Shown: piece after piece, positions 9,301 through 17,428 of the stretch | Layout of the letters: each line of letters starts with the position of its first letter | Numbering within the stretch: position 1 is the stretch's first letter | Assembly: GCA_946894095.1 (NCBI GenBank) | Contig: OX335641.1 | Location: 18,184,501-18,248,500 of the forward strand | Source of the DNA: Incurvaria masculella | Taxonomy: Eukaryota > Arthropoda > Insecta > Lepidoptera > Incurvariidae | Direction: 5' to 3' | DNA: 64,000 bases | Program-made: the position numbers and the translations under genes | Notes under the pieces: generated by a model | What the model saw: only the letters and a program-made list of their open reading frames with translations | Database searches by the model: none | Told to the model about the DNA's origin: nothing

Positions 9301-10595
9301 CCGTTAATATTAGGATGAAACACTTGAAATATGGATTTTTTTATGAAATGATGCAGCCGATCATATAGTTAAAACAGGATCAAGTACCCATGGAGCCCAT
9401 TCTCAGACTCTCGGCCAACACTCAATAATATTGGCTGTCTATTGATGCAAGATACGCTCAAGGTGATTCAAAACTATCGATATATCTTTAACAAAATGTA
9501 AATGGGGCCATTTTCAGAAGAGTTTGAAAATAATTATTTTATTATTATTTTAACAATATAAATTACAAATGAATTTGTTACTGAGCATTGTTTTGGCAAT
9601 ATATTATATTTGTAGAACAATATGTGGGATGATTCCGCCAAATTAGAATTTGAATGAATGTGTGAACGTTGCGGACATTGACTGCAAAGATTGAACATTC
9701 AAACATATTGCCGTCGTCACCAAAATCGTATTTGGCATCAGACGCTAGAGGCAATCCTAGGTTGGCTTTAGTAACTATACTTTTTCGTACTAAGCAGGTA
9801 AGTCGCTTATTCCAAGGAATGTGATATGTATGTATGTATAATCAACGTGAAGCAAGGACACATTTATTGAAGAGCCCAGTAAAAATGGGCAAACAATTGG
9901 CATACTGCACCGCAAATGAAGCGTGTAATAAATGTATGTAGATATAATCTTAAATACTATGTTAGTAGGAGGCATTCATTACGGGAGGAGGAACTGTAGG
10001 AGACCTCCAAATTATGGGTAGGTTGCAAAATTGGTAGACGCAATACCTGCGAATGGTATGTTTTGCTGGTTCGGGTCCAGCTCTGCAGTATATTCGTAAA
10101 TTATTTATTTTTACTGGACTCTTTCGTTAATTTATGTGTCCTTGCTTCACGGTCGAACAAACATAAATATTTTTATAATATATTTTTTTACACAATTTGT
10201 ATGTGGTACATCATGGAAATGCATGTTTTTCGGGTTTTTGTAGGTTATTTTTTCTGGGAGATTGCCTTTGTATTCCCTGACTCGTTGTCTGATGGTTGCT
10301 AGCTGCCTAAGGGGCATGCATTTTTACTGTGGGCCCACCTGCTGTTGTAGTAATGCAGAAAGTGCTTCCGGTCAAGCACTGCGAATGTGAGAGGGTGTGA
10401 GAACTTGCTCCGCGACGTGATGTTCCCGTATATGTATCCGAAGGTCTCCCGTTGGCAGTGTATATCCGTCTTCTGGAAGCCGAACTTCACTAGGAATGTG
10501 AAGAAGTCTGAAGCGGCGAAGGTGCCTTTGACGCGCACGGCCTCCGCGCCGCCAAGTGCCGCCAGCAGGAGGCACAATAATGCGACAGCTCTCAT
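243..10595 (-). CDS. GPR180/TMEM145-like seven-transmembrane protein, six 5' exons (3' end outside window)
   Basis: Exons in transcript order are 10595-10339, 9154-8945, 8429-8169, 7515-7356, 1716-1579 and 377-243. Every junction has AG/GT and agreeing phase, giving 387 codons so far, and the last exon ends in a GTAAGC donor so the gene continues to the left. Residues 1-19 form a signal peptide. The extracellular part includes the family-like GYIYGNIT stretch near residue 53 and cysteines in exons 2-3. Hydrophobic segments lie near residues 222-242, 254-276, 297-307, 320-340 and 358-376, and exon 5 has LLAKGWAVTR, a family-like motif at the start of a membrane segment. This layout (signal peptide, luminal domain, C-terminal rhodopsin-like membrane domain) is that of the GPR180/intimal thickness receptor and TMEM145 family of membrane proteins. 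Which of the two paralogues it is cannot be settled. A gypsy element sits in the intron between exons 4 and 5. Confidence 0.8.
378..1578. other. intron, mostly AT-rich, no gene seen
   Basis: Intron between exons 5 and 6 of the GPR180/TMEM145-like gene. It contains one MITE copy (1321-1480). No convincing coding or RNA feature was seen elsewhere. Confidence 0.6.
1321..1480 (+). mobile_element. MITE family C (160 bp, GGGCCGAGTGCAC ends), copy 1
   Basis: The sequence starts GGGCCGAGTGCAC and ends CAATCGGGGCT with TTA/TA on the flanks. The ends are imperfect inverted repeats, and internal AAAGTGACGTGTTTGA mirrors AACACGTCAC-type sequence in other copies, so it can fold back. Related copies lie at 13831, 31574, 31704 and 38047. 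Confidence 0.7.
1579..1716 (-). CDS. GPR180/TMEM145-like gene, coding exon 5
   Basis: 138 bp, phase 0 at both ends, between TTTCAG and CAG|GTGACT. It encodes TLFMLLLLLLAKGWAVTR and a second helix VFGVWLCYGVVHILLYIW, the strongest family-like part of the membrane domain. Confidence 0.8.
2027..2275 (+). repeat. dispersed repeat family D, copy 1
   Basis: About 250 bp matching the reverse complement of 12338-12585, sharing TACGTTCCGAAATGC, AAATCGGAACGAATTTGAGC and GTCTAACAAACGG-like blocks. Class unknown. Confidence 0.6.
2504..2662 (-). repeat. 3' LTR of the gypsy element
   Basis: 159 bp, TGTTAT...ATAACA, identical by eye to the other LTR at 6818-6976. It is adjoined by the polypurine tract at 2663-2674. 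Confidence 0.92.
2663..2674 (-). other. gypsy polypurine tract
   Basis: GGGGGAAAGGCA on the minus strand directly before the 3' LTR; the usual primer for plus-strand DNA synthesis in this class. Confidence 0.75.
2811..6788 (-). CDS. gypsy gag-pol polyprotein (gag, protease, RT, RNase H, integrase)
   Basis: 1325 residues in one frame, with no frameshift between gag and pol and no envelope gene. Order: gag-like region to about 200; two zinc knuckles (C209..C220 and C227-X2-C-X4-H-X4-C240); aspartic protease D289-TGA; reverse transcriptase about 430-620 with RLPFGV near 541 and LLDD at 570-573; RNase H with D719, E761 and TDHKPL near 785; integrase with an HHCC-type zinc site (H938 or H941 region, C971, C974) and catalytic D1001, D1055 and E1091 (35-residue D-E spacing). 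The tail after 1200 is Ser/Pro-rich. The product copies element RNA and integrates it. The family matches the gypsy proteins often labelled K02A2.6-like in insects. The RT motif has Leu where Phe/Tyr is usual. Confidence 0.95.
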   Translation of the reverse strand: MRKVQKMAVKFSEFNMQNDNWKNYIERFCFCLVANNITEDSLKKANLLSVCGHGLYDLILSLTAPSQVSEVTFTRIKEILDNHFHPKQNEIVQSFKFHTRNQNVGEKITDYIAQLRKLTIDCNFKDLERTLRDRLVCGVRDKVAQKELLQKSDLSFKQACDIALAYETSSLDVLLMTSGNSSLETHIPASMEEPMDINKIQSNQKQRNCWRCGKLHGGPCRFRWTKCHFCKKVGHIEKVCSNKNKTEEPTEQRHNGMYEEVLQNLRTDRIPPYMIQVKLNDRPLQMEVDTGAGYSMISEETARYIWNNKLPNMIDSNIMLSTWTNNKVFLLGQASVSLCFKEKIKQVKILIAKGNGPSLIGRDWFTTLDIVLQGVHHIEVSQVGIEKITQKYKGVFEEGLGKYKGPVVNIPLKPNATATFLKSRPIPFAVKERVLQEIDRLVAEDVLEPIAHSEFASPIVPILKKNGSVRLCGDYRSTVNVATETDSYPLPTLNEAFAALQGGEIFSKIDLEQAYTQVMVDEQTSNILTLNTPKGLFKVKRLPFGVKACPGIFQRLMSTLLARIAGIAVLLDDIVVTGQTEREHNSRLEQVLQKLQEAGLRVNKQKCSFATASIEFLGYQIDANGLHPLNSKIKVIKDTPAPKNIKELQAFLGLLNFYDRFLPQKATVAEPLYKLLEKDEKWRWTANCQQAFSLLKNMLTAGQTLVHYDLKKPLILSCDASQYGLGIVLEHQMPDGSSRPIMFASRTMNAHERNYGQIDKEAAAIMFGIKKCHQYIYGRKFTIKTDHKPLLGIFDPKKAIPNVISPRMLRWSLLLNSHDYKIVHVPGESLGNADALSRWPAPDTETVTDEETHVLLIHETPIELNITPREIAKLTNKDNILSKVSYWLRNGWPTKTSEEFRDYRLRKDELSLFDDCILWGNRVVIPKKIHSHVLKELHENHDGIVITKAVARSYFWWPQIDKQIEEMIDRCQVCKEVRNMPAKVSHMWIIPDKPWSRLHIDFAGPFQGKIFLILIDAYSKWPEVKIVSDQSSATVINTLIEIFSNQGLPETLVSDNGRAFTSEDLQNYLKSNSIKHILVPPYHPASNGQAERTVQTVKQKLRKLSNIPFNTRLPKILYGLRSTPSTTTGKTPAELLNNRKFRTKFDQLHPLSTQRKDIEELEENQKKKHREFNMGETVMFRNYSRGPRWLKGTILKRVGICRYDVKFEDRTVTRHINQLLGFTSGGRDDAIEPDMHEINQEVSQASEQNSSYGTIRIPPQRFWGDIVGITGPGMSASLAPAEAPGPSKRPRESESPPAVSTKMARTLSQNSISTDEDVDFEELSD
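6805..6816 (-). other. gypsy primer-binding site (tRNA not identified)
   Basis: TGGCGACGAGTG on the minus strand, one base inside the 5' LTR. TGG fits the CCA end of a tRNA; which tRNA could not be named. Confidence 0.55.
6818..6976 (-). repeat. 5' LTR of the gypsy element
   Basis: 159 bp, identical to 2504-2662. In element orientation it drives transcription of the gag-pol frame, whose ATG lies about 30 bp inside the element. Confidence 0.92.
6991..7131 (-). repeat. dispersed repeat family E, copy 1
   Basis: Shares GCGTACACGGCG, CTCAACC-GCGCGCTTT and CTGTGTGCGG blocks with the reverse complement of about 12191-12335; a short end also recurs near 11535-11575. Class unknown. Confidence 0.5.
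7356..7515 (-). CDS. GPR180/TMEM145-like gene, coding exon 4
   Basis: 160 bp from acceptor CCCAAG to donor AGG|GTCGGT. The phase-2 start completes an Arg codon and the exon ends in phase 0. It encodes QHPVTRLFTG, a membrane helix LVLEFVALCFIVLHTV, and a polar loop. The donor is less canonical than the others, so its end could shift by a few bases. Confidence 0.72.
7516..8168. other. intron, no recognisable feature
   Basis: AT-rich intron between exons 3 and 4 of the GPR180/TMEM145-like gene. Nothing could be supported. Confidence 0.5.
8169..8429 (-). CDS. GPR180/TMEM145-like gene, coding exon 3
   Basis: 261 bp between TTTTCAG and AG|GTTGGT. It encodes the end of the luminal domain (FWYVSMVACY, then LDYDVWLVNG with an N-glycosylation-type NQS) and the first membrane helix, FELYLVFWLCYVILLPMQ. 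Confidence 0.8.
8430..8944. other. intron, no recognisable feature
   Basis: Intron between exons 2 and 3. The part 8640-8930 has more even base composition and a long plus-strand frame, but no family resemblance; it may be old repeat. Confidence 0.4.
8945..9154 (-). CDS. GPR180/TMEM145-like gene, coding exon 2
   Basis: The acceptor GCGTAG and donor AG|GTGAGC bracket 210 bp in phase 2 at both ends (residues 86-156). Cysteine-rich luminal segment with a VPCPRGGLCVDED stretch; the following QFTYVIQNNGQPR joins smoothly to exon 3. Confidence 0.8.
9785..10085 (+). mobile_element. SINE-like repeat family B with tRNA-Leu-like box A, copy 1
   Basis: Contains AAATTGGTAGACGCAATACC, which resembles a tRNA D-arm/box A, after CATTCATTACGGGAGGAGG. 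The same blocks recur at 47600-47775. A part (TCCTTGCTTCACG, ATTCCAAGGAATGTGA) recurs inverted at 15345-15440. Boundaries are approximate. Confidence 0.5.
10339..10595 (-). CDS. GPR180/TMEM145-like gene, coding exon 1 (signal peptide)
   Basis: It starts at the ATG of MRAVALLCLLLAALGG, a clean signal peptide. An in-frame upstream extension to 10685 exists, but it would bury the signal peptide, so the inner ATG was chosen. It encodes residues 1-85 plus two bases of codon 86 and ends CAG|GTGGGC. The luminal part carries the family-like GYIYGNI stretch. Confidence 0.78.
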
Positions 10596-10909
10596 CCCAA
10601 AGGCACTCCGCGCTAATATGCAATATTGAGCGGCTAGGCATTTGATGACTCCGGTCGCAAACGCGTACGCCCCGCCGGTAAGCACATCTTAAACATAGCT
10701 GACACCGGCGACGACAGGTGCAGATTTTTTTACATATTCACACAGGGCAGGACGCGCTAAATCTGCTATAACACTTAAACATATTGTACGAAATCACTAC
10801 GAAATAATCGAAGAATAGTTAGGATATTATATGTTCTGTGGAAGAATACTCAGCACAAAATCTCCAGGTTTCCATCACAGAATGGAATGGTTTCCACAGA
10901 TAATATAGG

Positions 10910-11354
10910 CTGTGTTCGGGCTGCTTGCTCTGAGCCACTCTGAGCTGGAAAGTGCAAGAAAAAGCGTTTTGGCTAACGGAATGACAGTTCAGGTGTATCT
11001 ACCTCGGCCGTTTTCGCTGATCAATAGAACTGTTCGGAATCGCTTGGAATCACTCCTTTCTGTTCTATCATGCGAAATGGAATCGCGGAACGGAATCAAA
11101 ACTGTCAGCCGTCAGCGAGTTTGATCGCTCGTTTTTCGATCATCGCTTCGTCTTTAATTGTTTGTTGGGTTGGGCTTCCAAAATCAATCCGTCACACATA
11201 CGTCAAACTGTGCGTCAAACAAATGGAATGGATGTCAAATGGTTGAGGCGTTCGGGCTGTCGGAGCGTGAAATCTTGCACCTTGCTGTTCCGCCTGGTTC
11301 TGTTCTGTACCGAACAGAATGGAACCGTTCCGCGGAGTAATAGCCCGAACAGAG
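10910..11354. mobile_element. possible MITE with TGTTCGGGCT terminal inverted repeats
   Basis: The left end CTGTGTTCGGGCT and right end AGCCCGAACAGAG are inverted with one mismatch. No convincing target duplication was found. Confidence 0.4.
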
Positions 11355-12190
11355 ATAAAGTTACAAAAACACAAAAATAGAGTTTGTTCGGGCAAAGATG
11401 ATTCTATTCCGCCCCAGCGCAACTTGGCTAAAAGCTAAGAGCGGCTCAAAAATAACTTCAAAAAATCCCCTCCGTTACGAAATGCATGTACTGCAGAGAG
11501 CAATGTACGCGTGAATTGCTCATATTCACTCCCGTGAAAGTCATTTTGACATGAGGGACGTGACTCTAGGCTTCGAGTTGAGCTCAAACGCTGTCAGCGT
11601 GGATACAGGTGGCCCGAATAACCCTGACAGTGCTCAGAAATTCAAGATTGTGAGATATAACGTCACGATTACGTCATCGTTAAAGTGCTTACGGTGCTCA
11701 GGGCGAAACCGTGAGCGCTGTCAGCGGCAGCTATATATCGCGTGTCAAATTTGATTTTGACACTGCAAGTCGAGGACACAGAATATAAAATAAACGTGTC
11801 ATCGCTTTAACTCGCCTTTAGTTACAGGAACGACGTAACCGTGTGCAAAAGTGCAAAAATGGGTTGCCTCTCCATTGTCGTTCTCCGATTTCACCTTTTT
11901 GCCCAATTCTATGTCAATCAACATCTCAAAATCACTTACATTGTCACTGTCATTGTCACATAATGTTAGTAAACTTTTATCGCAAACCGCAAACTGTTTA
12001 TTGTTGAACATGAAAAACTATATTTGTTCAGTTCAGAAAATGTTTTGAGGTTATTTTGTGAGCCCCTTTAGCACAATGACAATCGGTCCGATTTGTTATC
12101 GCAAATATGTTATTATTCGCGCATATTGATTCAGACCAGATGTTTGCAAGAATATATTTGTAATCGCTGTCACCCCAATTCGGATCAAGG

Positions 12191-12335
12191 GGTAGACCAC
12201 CGCACACAGATCGTAAAAAGCGCGCAAGGTTGAGTGCATGTGCGCCGTGTACGCTGTCAAATAGCTGTCATCAAGCTGTCATTAAGCGTGTTTATCTGTA
12301 GTTCTCTGATCGTGTGCACTTGTATTCTGAAATAA
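12191..12335 (+). repeat. dispersed repeat family E, copy 2
   Basis: Inverted relative to 6991-7131: ACAGATCGTAAAAAGCGCGC and CGCCGTGTACGCTGTCAAAT are the matching blocks. Confidence 0.5.
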
Positions 12336-12337
12336 TC

Positions 12338-12585
12338 TAGGCTTTTGGCCGTTTGTTAGTCTAGTTAGACTATTCTCGGCCTGGAATAACCATTCTCGAG
12401 ACATGCAAGGCCTTTTCGAGGCTTAACCCAACGGATCTGACACATATTTCTGCTCAAATTCGTTCCGATTTGATATAGTGCGATTGTGGCTGCGAGCAGT
12501 GTATCAATTCGGAACACATGTATTAACGGTTTCGCTTTCTCTGCAATTTTTGCAACATATGCATTTCGGAACGTAGGGTTGAAGA
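12338..12585 (-). repeat. dispersed repeat family D, copy 2
   Basis: Reverse-complement match to 2027-2275 along nearly its whole length. Confidence 0.6.
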
Positions 12586-12820
12586 ATGAGTGCACTAAAA
12601 AAAAAAGCGAAAGCTTTTGCCTGTCCATTGGATAAAAAAAAAGAAAGCGAATCGTTTACATACTCTTTGGAGTGCACCACAGAACCTATAATAACTGGAG
12701 TGCATTTGTTATATTCTGCGATGCTGTGCTGTGCTACTGTTTGATGTTTACTATCATCCTTCAAGTTCAACCATCGACGAGTTCAACTTATCGAAGCAAG
12801 TTGACTTAAATCGAGTGCAA

Positions 12821-13060
12821 ATGGGGGACAATGAAGTTGACGCAGAGGCGGCTAAAGCCGGTGCCAATTCTTACTACATCTGGCGTAACGGAGTCTGGCA
12901 GGTATTCGACACAGGTTCCTTCAAGATTGGGAACCGCGACGCGCAACTGATGGTAGTCCAGGGCGGGAAACTCGTATTGGTGGAGCGCGACCAAGCATTG
13001 CGCATCCTGCGATCTGAAGAAGGCCTGCGATATGTCCCTTTGCATGTAAAGAAAAAGTAA
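12821..13060 (+). CDS. unrecognised 79-residue protein
   Basis: The ATG (CAAATGGGGG) opens a frame ending TAA after a basic VPLHVKKK tail. The nearest in-frame start-like codon upstream is a GTG, so this ATG was chosen. The product begins MGDNEVDAEAAKAG, has a central NSYYIWRNGVWQVFDTG stretch and an alternating hydrophobic/charged region QGGKLVLVERDQALRIL. There is no signal peptide and no membrane helix. Base composition rises sharply against its AT-rich surroundings, which argues for a real gene. No family was recognised. It could be a single-exon gene or the first exon of a longer one, as no strong donor is evident before the stop. Confidence 0.55.
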   Translation: MGDNEVDAEAAKAGANSYYIWRNGVWQVFDTGSFKIGNRDAQLMVVQGGKLVLVERDQALRILRSEEGLRYVPLHVKKK

Positions 13061-14167
13061 GATACAGGTTTCCGTTTTTTAATGTGTTCTAGCCTGAATC
13101 TTCCAACATAATCAACTTTTGCTAGTTCAAGTTGTAACATGTTTGTCAATGTCAGGTAGTTCTATATGGTATATCGTGTAGCTCTGTGCTCTATGGGGTG
13201 TCGATGGGTCTCAAAGCATATGAAAAATAGTTATCTATTAGCGAACTTGGCCTTCAGCTGTATTAGTTATCCTAATATATTGCAAATTTATTAGTTTTTA
13301 ATTTTTGTCTCTCAGACCGCCGCCGCCGTGTGTTGTTGTTGTTGTCGGTGAGTGGCTGCCGACGCTTGAACGCACTTGACACGAGGCGGTGTGTTCACGT
13401 GGTCTGGGAACGGTCCCTTACTATCGTGTGAAATATCATAATTAATAAAATAAATTCATTTTGTCAACTTTGATATAAAATTTGGTCTTAATTTTTTTCA
13501 TTAAAACCTATTTGCAATTCAATCAAAATAAATTACATAGTTACTTTAAGCACATGAGAAATTGATAAATAACTGAAATCCCATCTTGATATTGACAATT
13601 TTTTACATTAACTACGGAACCCTGAGACAAGAATGTAGAAAAAAGGATTAAAAAAAAACTGAAATCACCACACATCGTCGAACATCCATGAACACAGGCG
13701 AACATAAATGAACAACACTCAACATCGACGACATTGACAAACATTTGCAAAGATCTTAAACATCGGCAAACACCGGAGATCATTAGAAATTATTGGCGAA
13801 CATTAATTTACTAAAATCGGCGGACACTTAGGGCCGAGTGCACGAAAGGACAAAAAATCAAAATCAATGTCAACGTACAATTAAACACGTCACTTTGTGT
13901 GGACAGTATGGAAGGAACTCTATGCGGTGCACTAAAAGTGACGTGCTTGAACAATGATTAACTCAGCCGTCTCTTCGTGCAATCGGGGCTTAAACTCTAA
14001 CCCTAAATATGGAATCCTACAACAAGCCTGTAGAAAACATAAAATTGAAAACAACTGAAAATTTTTCATTGCCGCTTCGTCCATCTTTGCCTTAACCCTG
14101 CCGTCTAGTAAGTAATGGGTGTCCCTGAAGTAAAGAGACAAACTAATCTTAACAATATTTTATTAAA
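13061..14167. other. intergenic, one MITE, otherwise featureless
   Basis: Contains a CCG/TGT low-complexity patch near 13318-13345, AATAAAATAAA at 13443 that could polyadenylate the upstream gene, and a MITE at 13831-13990. Confidence 0.5.
13831..13990 (+). mobile_element. MITE family C, copy 2
   Basis: 160 bp from GGGCCGAGTGCAC to CAATCGGGGCT, flanked by TTA on the left and TA on the right; AAACACGTCACTTT and AAAGTGACGTG are internal inverted arms. Confidence 0.75.
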
Positions 14168-15072
14168 AACTAGCTGAGGTACCCGGCTCCGCTCGGGTCA
14201 ATGTCGTTTTTGACTGATTTCGGGCTGGTCAAGTTGGGGGAACGGCAGAACGTCTAAAATGCAGATCACATAATATCATATTTTAACAAAATTTTAAGAC
14301 CATGCACAACGTATAATCGGCAGATCGTATAATTTTATACGTAGTGCATGAAGAAGTTTAAAAAATAAAATTACTTATTTCTCCATGCATAACATATAAT
14401 AGTCACAATGTATAAAATTATGATCTTTATTTAACAAAAAAGAAAACCATGTATATCATATAATCCAAAAACTTTTCATACGATAAGCGGCCTAATGAAT
14501 GTACTTTTAAAGCGTATACTCGCACGTGACTTTTCGACGGTCTCAATTAGCGTAAGGTGGCCTTTCGAAATTGTAGCAAATTGTTACTCTTTAACAAATA
14601 TCGATTCTTTATCGATCTTTATGCAGTGCTTCTTGGCATATTATACGTTCTGCATGGTTTTCTTTTTTTGTGAATTCATGTTAGGAATATTATACGTTGT
14701 GATGCAAAGAGTTGATTCTATTTTTAAACTTTCTTCATGCACAACGTATAAAATTATACGTTGTGAATATTGTACGATATGCATGGTTTTGATTTTTTGG
14801 AAAAAAATACTTTTATACGTTGTGAATATTATACGTAGTGAATACGACTCGGTCAAGTTTAGCCTGCGTTTGCAATGTAAGCGGAAAAAATGTAATTATT
14901 TACAACATCACAATAGAAACCTCAAAAATAACAGTATTTCTCCACTATTTATTGGATGTTATTATACATATAAACCTTCCTTTTCAATTACTCTATCCAT
15001 TAAAAAAACCGCAACAAAATCCGTTGCGTAGTTTTAAAGATTTAAGCATACATAGGGATATAGGGACAGTAC
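14168..15072. mobile_element. unclassified interspersed repeat with a palindromic TATACGTTGTG block
   Basis: Begins ACTAGCTGAGGTACCCGGCT and ends CCGTTGCGTAGTTTTAAAG followed by CATACATAGGGATA, end sequences familiar from insect interspersed repeats. Inside, 14300-14845 carries many direct and inverted copies of a TATACGTTGTG/CACAACGTATA unit, including a 26-bp palindrome with a 2-bp centre at 14740-14765. No protein can be read. Class is not established. Confidence 0.45.
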
Positions 15073-15318
15073 ATTACATTATGCCAGACCTAAAATATTA
15101 TGGCCTAACATACGATAAGGAAAAATTGCTCCGTACTGGTCAATATTTGGGTTAGTACTTGGTGATTATGTTAGTGTAATAGCTTGGTTTCAGCCGGAAC
15201 ATTTGGAACGGGCAATTCACTAATTGCCCGTTCCAAAAGGCCATTTTTAGATGACGAATTTTTAGGTATTCCCTATCACATTTTAACTTCATAAAAATGC
15301 TCTTATTTTACGTTATTT
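15073..15318 (+). pseudogene. stray copy of RAP1-like exon 3 end and its downstream intron
   Basis: Matches 19931-20177 almost base for base: the coding part MPDLKYYGLTYDKEKLLRTG, the G|GTTAGT donor and about 165 bp of the following intron. The upstream half of the exon and the splice acceptor are missing, so it is non-functional. It abuts the repeat ending at about 15072. Confidence 0.85.
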
Positions 15319-15344
15319 TCTTTAATTAAGTCTTTCTTTAATCA

Positions 15345-15440
15345 ATTTGTCCTTGCTTCACGGTCGATTATACATACATACATGTCACATTCCTTGGAAT
15401 AAGCAACGTACATGCTTAGCACGAAAAAGTATATTTACTT
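15345..15440 (-). mobile_element. repeat family B fragment (inverted)
   Basis: TCCTTGCTTCACGGTCGATT and TCACATTCCTTGGAATAAGC are the reverse complement of parts of 9785-9880. Confidence 0.5.
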
Positions 15441-16222
15441 ACGTTTTTATTATTCTGTACAGATTATTTTTTCTTGCTCTCTCTTGACATTTTTGTCTTA
15501 AATCACCTAACATACCCAGCGGTTGACTATTATCTGCCTCTTTTCGCCCAACATAATGAGTGACAAGCCCACTGGCTGTGTTATCCAACTATTTGCTAGA
15601 AAGCCTCATACCACCGAAGTGGGGGGTTTCCTCACAATATTTTCATTCAACATGATGCATTTGTGTTCTATAATAATTGTAAATGCACTTATCTAAAGCC
15701 TAACGAGAATGACATTGGTGCAGCTGGCGGTAGCAAACCTTAATACTTATTTACAAAAAAAAAATTACTTCCAGGGAGCCAGAGCTTTCTTGCAGGCGGT
15801 TAAAAAAACCGAAGAAGAAGAAAAATAAGTAAGTATAGCACTGGTTTTCAAGAGCTCTGATACAAAAACTGGCCAAAGGTCAACCTGGTAAAAAAGTATT
15901 TTGGCCCAAATTTACCATTTCTATTGAATGAAACTCTTAGCAATTTTATTATACTCACAAGTATAATAAAATTGGATGCCTGAATGGCTTTCTAAAATCT
16001 ATATCCAGTTGAAGTAGAACCCGCATGAACGGACCTTGGTTGAACCTGTCGGTTAAAGGCCATGATAGGAGAGGGAAAAAAGATTTTAAACAATTTGATT
16101 AGTGAAGGTATGGGTAATGCACGAATACTTCATTTTTTTCCAAATCAATACTTTCCTTTAGTTTGCCGTATTACATTACTTAACAGGATTTATTATTAAA
16201 ATGTTTTCGGATAGACAGTGTT
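15441..16222. other. intergenic, nothing recognised
   Basis: AT-rich sequence with an A-run and a GAAGAAGAA patch near 15800. No supported feature. Confidence 0.4.
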
Positions 16223-16319
16223 ATAAATCGCTTACTTGTTTAAGTCGACGTTTCGTCCACCGCATTGTGGACTTCTTCAGGACTCGCGGAACGTCGACTT
16301 AAACAAGTAAGCGATTTAT
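16223..16319 (-). ncRNA. perfect 30-bp foldback enclosing a hammerhead-ribozyme-like core
   Basis: Arms 16223-16252 and 16290-16319 are exact inverted repeats. The 37-base interior on the minus strand reads CTGAAGA (16280-16274), a 6-bp stem GTCCAC/GTGGAC, then GAAAC (16254-16250). This is the order CUGANGA - stem II - GAAA of hammerhead ribozymes, which are known in Penelope-like and related retroelements. The third stem is weak here, so activity is doubtful; it may be a decayed element. Confidence 0.45.
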
Positions 16320-16703
16320 GGCCACATGAAAAATTCAACCTGTAGCATGTACAGTCGTTTCGTCTGAAATCTATACACCGGAAATAGAGACAAATTTGAG
16401 ATCTCTTTCTGATATGCCGACGTCAACCATAGAGTAAAAGGGACTTAGAAAATCCTTCTCTTTCCAGTGTATACATTTGATAAGTAACGACTGTACATCC
16501 AGTAGCTCAACTCCTTACAAAGTTCCATCAGGCACATTTCACTTGTATGGGCTTTAAGCTAGTTTCGCGGTGCTGAACTGTCGCGAATGGTCCTTCGAGA
16601 TCATATGTTTAAAAATAACAACCCCGACACTCGATGGAGGGAAGGTATTTATCTAACAAATCGCCTGAGTTGAGCAACTGCTGTTGCCCCGGTCGCACAG
16701 CTA

Positions 16704-16808
16704 TATCTCTACTGGTGGCTGCTGCTCGACGTTTCGAGCCCCTCTGTGAGGCCCGTCTTCAAGAGGACGTGCTCAACCTGGCGGCGAGCACATCACTGCC
16801 AGTAGCTC
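16704..16808 (-). ncRNA. second hammerhead-like foldback repeat
   Basis: On the minus strand: outer CTACTGG/CCAGTAG arms, a hairpin GTGCTC...GAGCAC, then CTTGAAGA, a GGGCCTC/GGGGCTC-type stem and GAAAC (16735-16731). It has the same arrangement as 16223-16319 with one extra base in the conserved box. Confidence 0.35.
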
Positions 16809-17180
16809 GCTTGCTTCTCAAATTGTAGCTGTGGGTAGTCATTTCTCTTTTGTGAGCAATGAAAAGAACTTTCTTTTCCTATTGCTATGTTTATTTTCTG
16901 TTATCAATTGATACTTTACTTTATTATTTTCGATTTATTTCTTTCAGAATGGAACCATTATTGCATGAACTGAATTCTCATATGGCACTTATGAACAAAA
17001 TATTAATGAGACAATGGTAAGCCTACTGCTGTTTACGCTGCAATTTACTACATCTAACACAATAATACGACTTTTCTTTCTTTTCTTTACCATGGAGAAT
17101 GCTCGCCGGAGCAGCATAACGCTGTACCTCTGTCCCCTTTCTGCCTTCACTCAACGCAGAACAGGGAGAAAATGTACATA

Positions 17181-17330
17181 TTCACAGTCGACATTCCAAA
17201 AATGAGAACCCACCGATCTTCTAGATCCTTCATATATAGGGTCGGAAAACAATGGAATGAACTCCCTTCCGAGGTATTTCCCCCAAAGCACAACCTGGGG
17301 TCCTTCGTACATGGTGTGAAGAAGCATTAG
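17181..17330 (+). pseudogene. C-terminal remnant of a non-LTR retrotransposon reverse transcriptase
   Basis: The frame reads RSSRSFIYRVGKQWNELPSE... and stops at TAG. The W-N-x-LPSEVFP block and basic end are typical of the ORF2 tail of LINE-type elements. Sequence upstream (17085-17180) looks related but is in another frame, so the remnant is frameshifted and truncated. Confidence 0.7.
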
Positions 17331-17428
17331 TTAGAAGAAGCATTAGCGAAGAAGCAAGAGTTAACGGTGGATTTCTGATTTCCTAATTTTTTTTATGTTA
17401 AGCTTTGCTTTTTTTTTGTTAAGCACCT

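Larger units (their letters stand above)
10596..12820. other. intergenic region between divergent genes, repeat-rich
   Basis: Separates the minus-strand GPR180/TMEM145-like gene from the plus-strand small protein. It holds a possible MITE (10910-11354), family E (about 12191-12335) and family D (12338-12585) copies. Promoters of both genes should be here, but no core element is clear. Confidence 0.5.

Noticed and set aside
14495..15155. 178-residue and 105-residue plus-strand frames
   Set aside because: Run through an interspersed repeat with AT-rich palindromes and into the stray exon copy; composition is not protein-like.
16634..16828. 64-residue plus-strand frame
   Set aside because: Lies within a foldback repeat with hammerhead-like boxes; no protein family resemblance.
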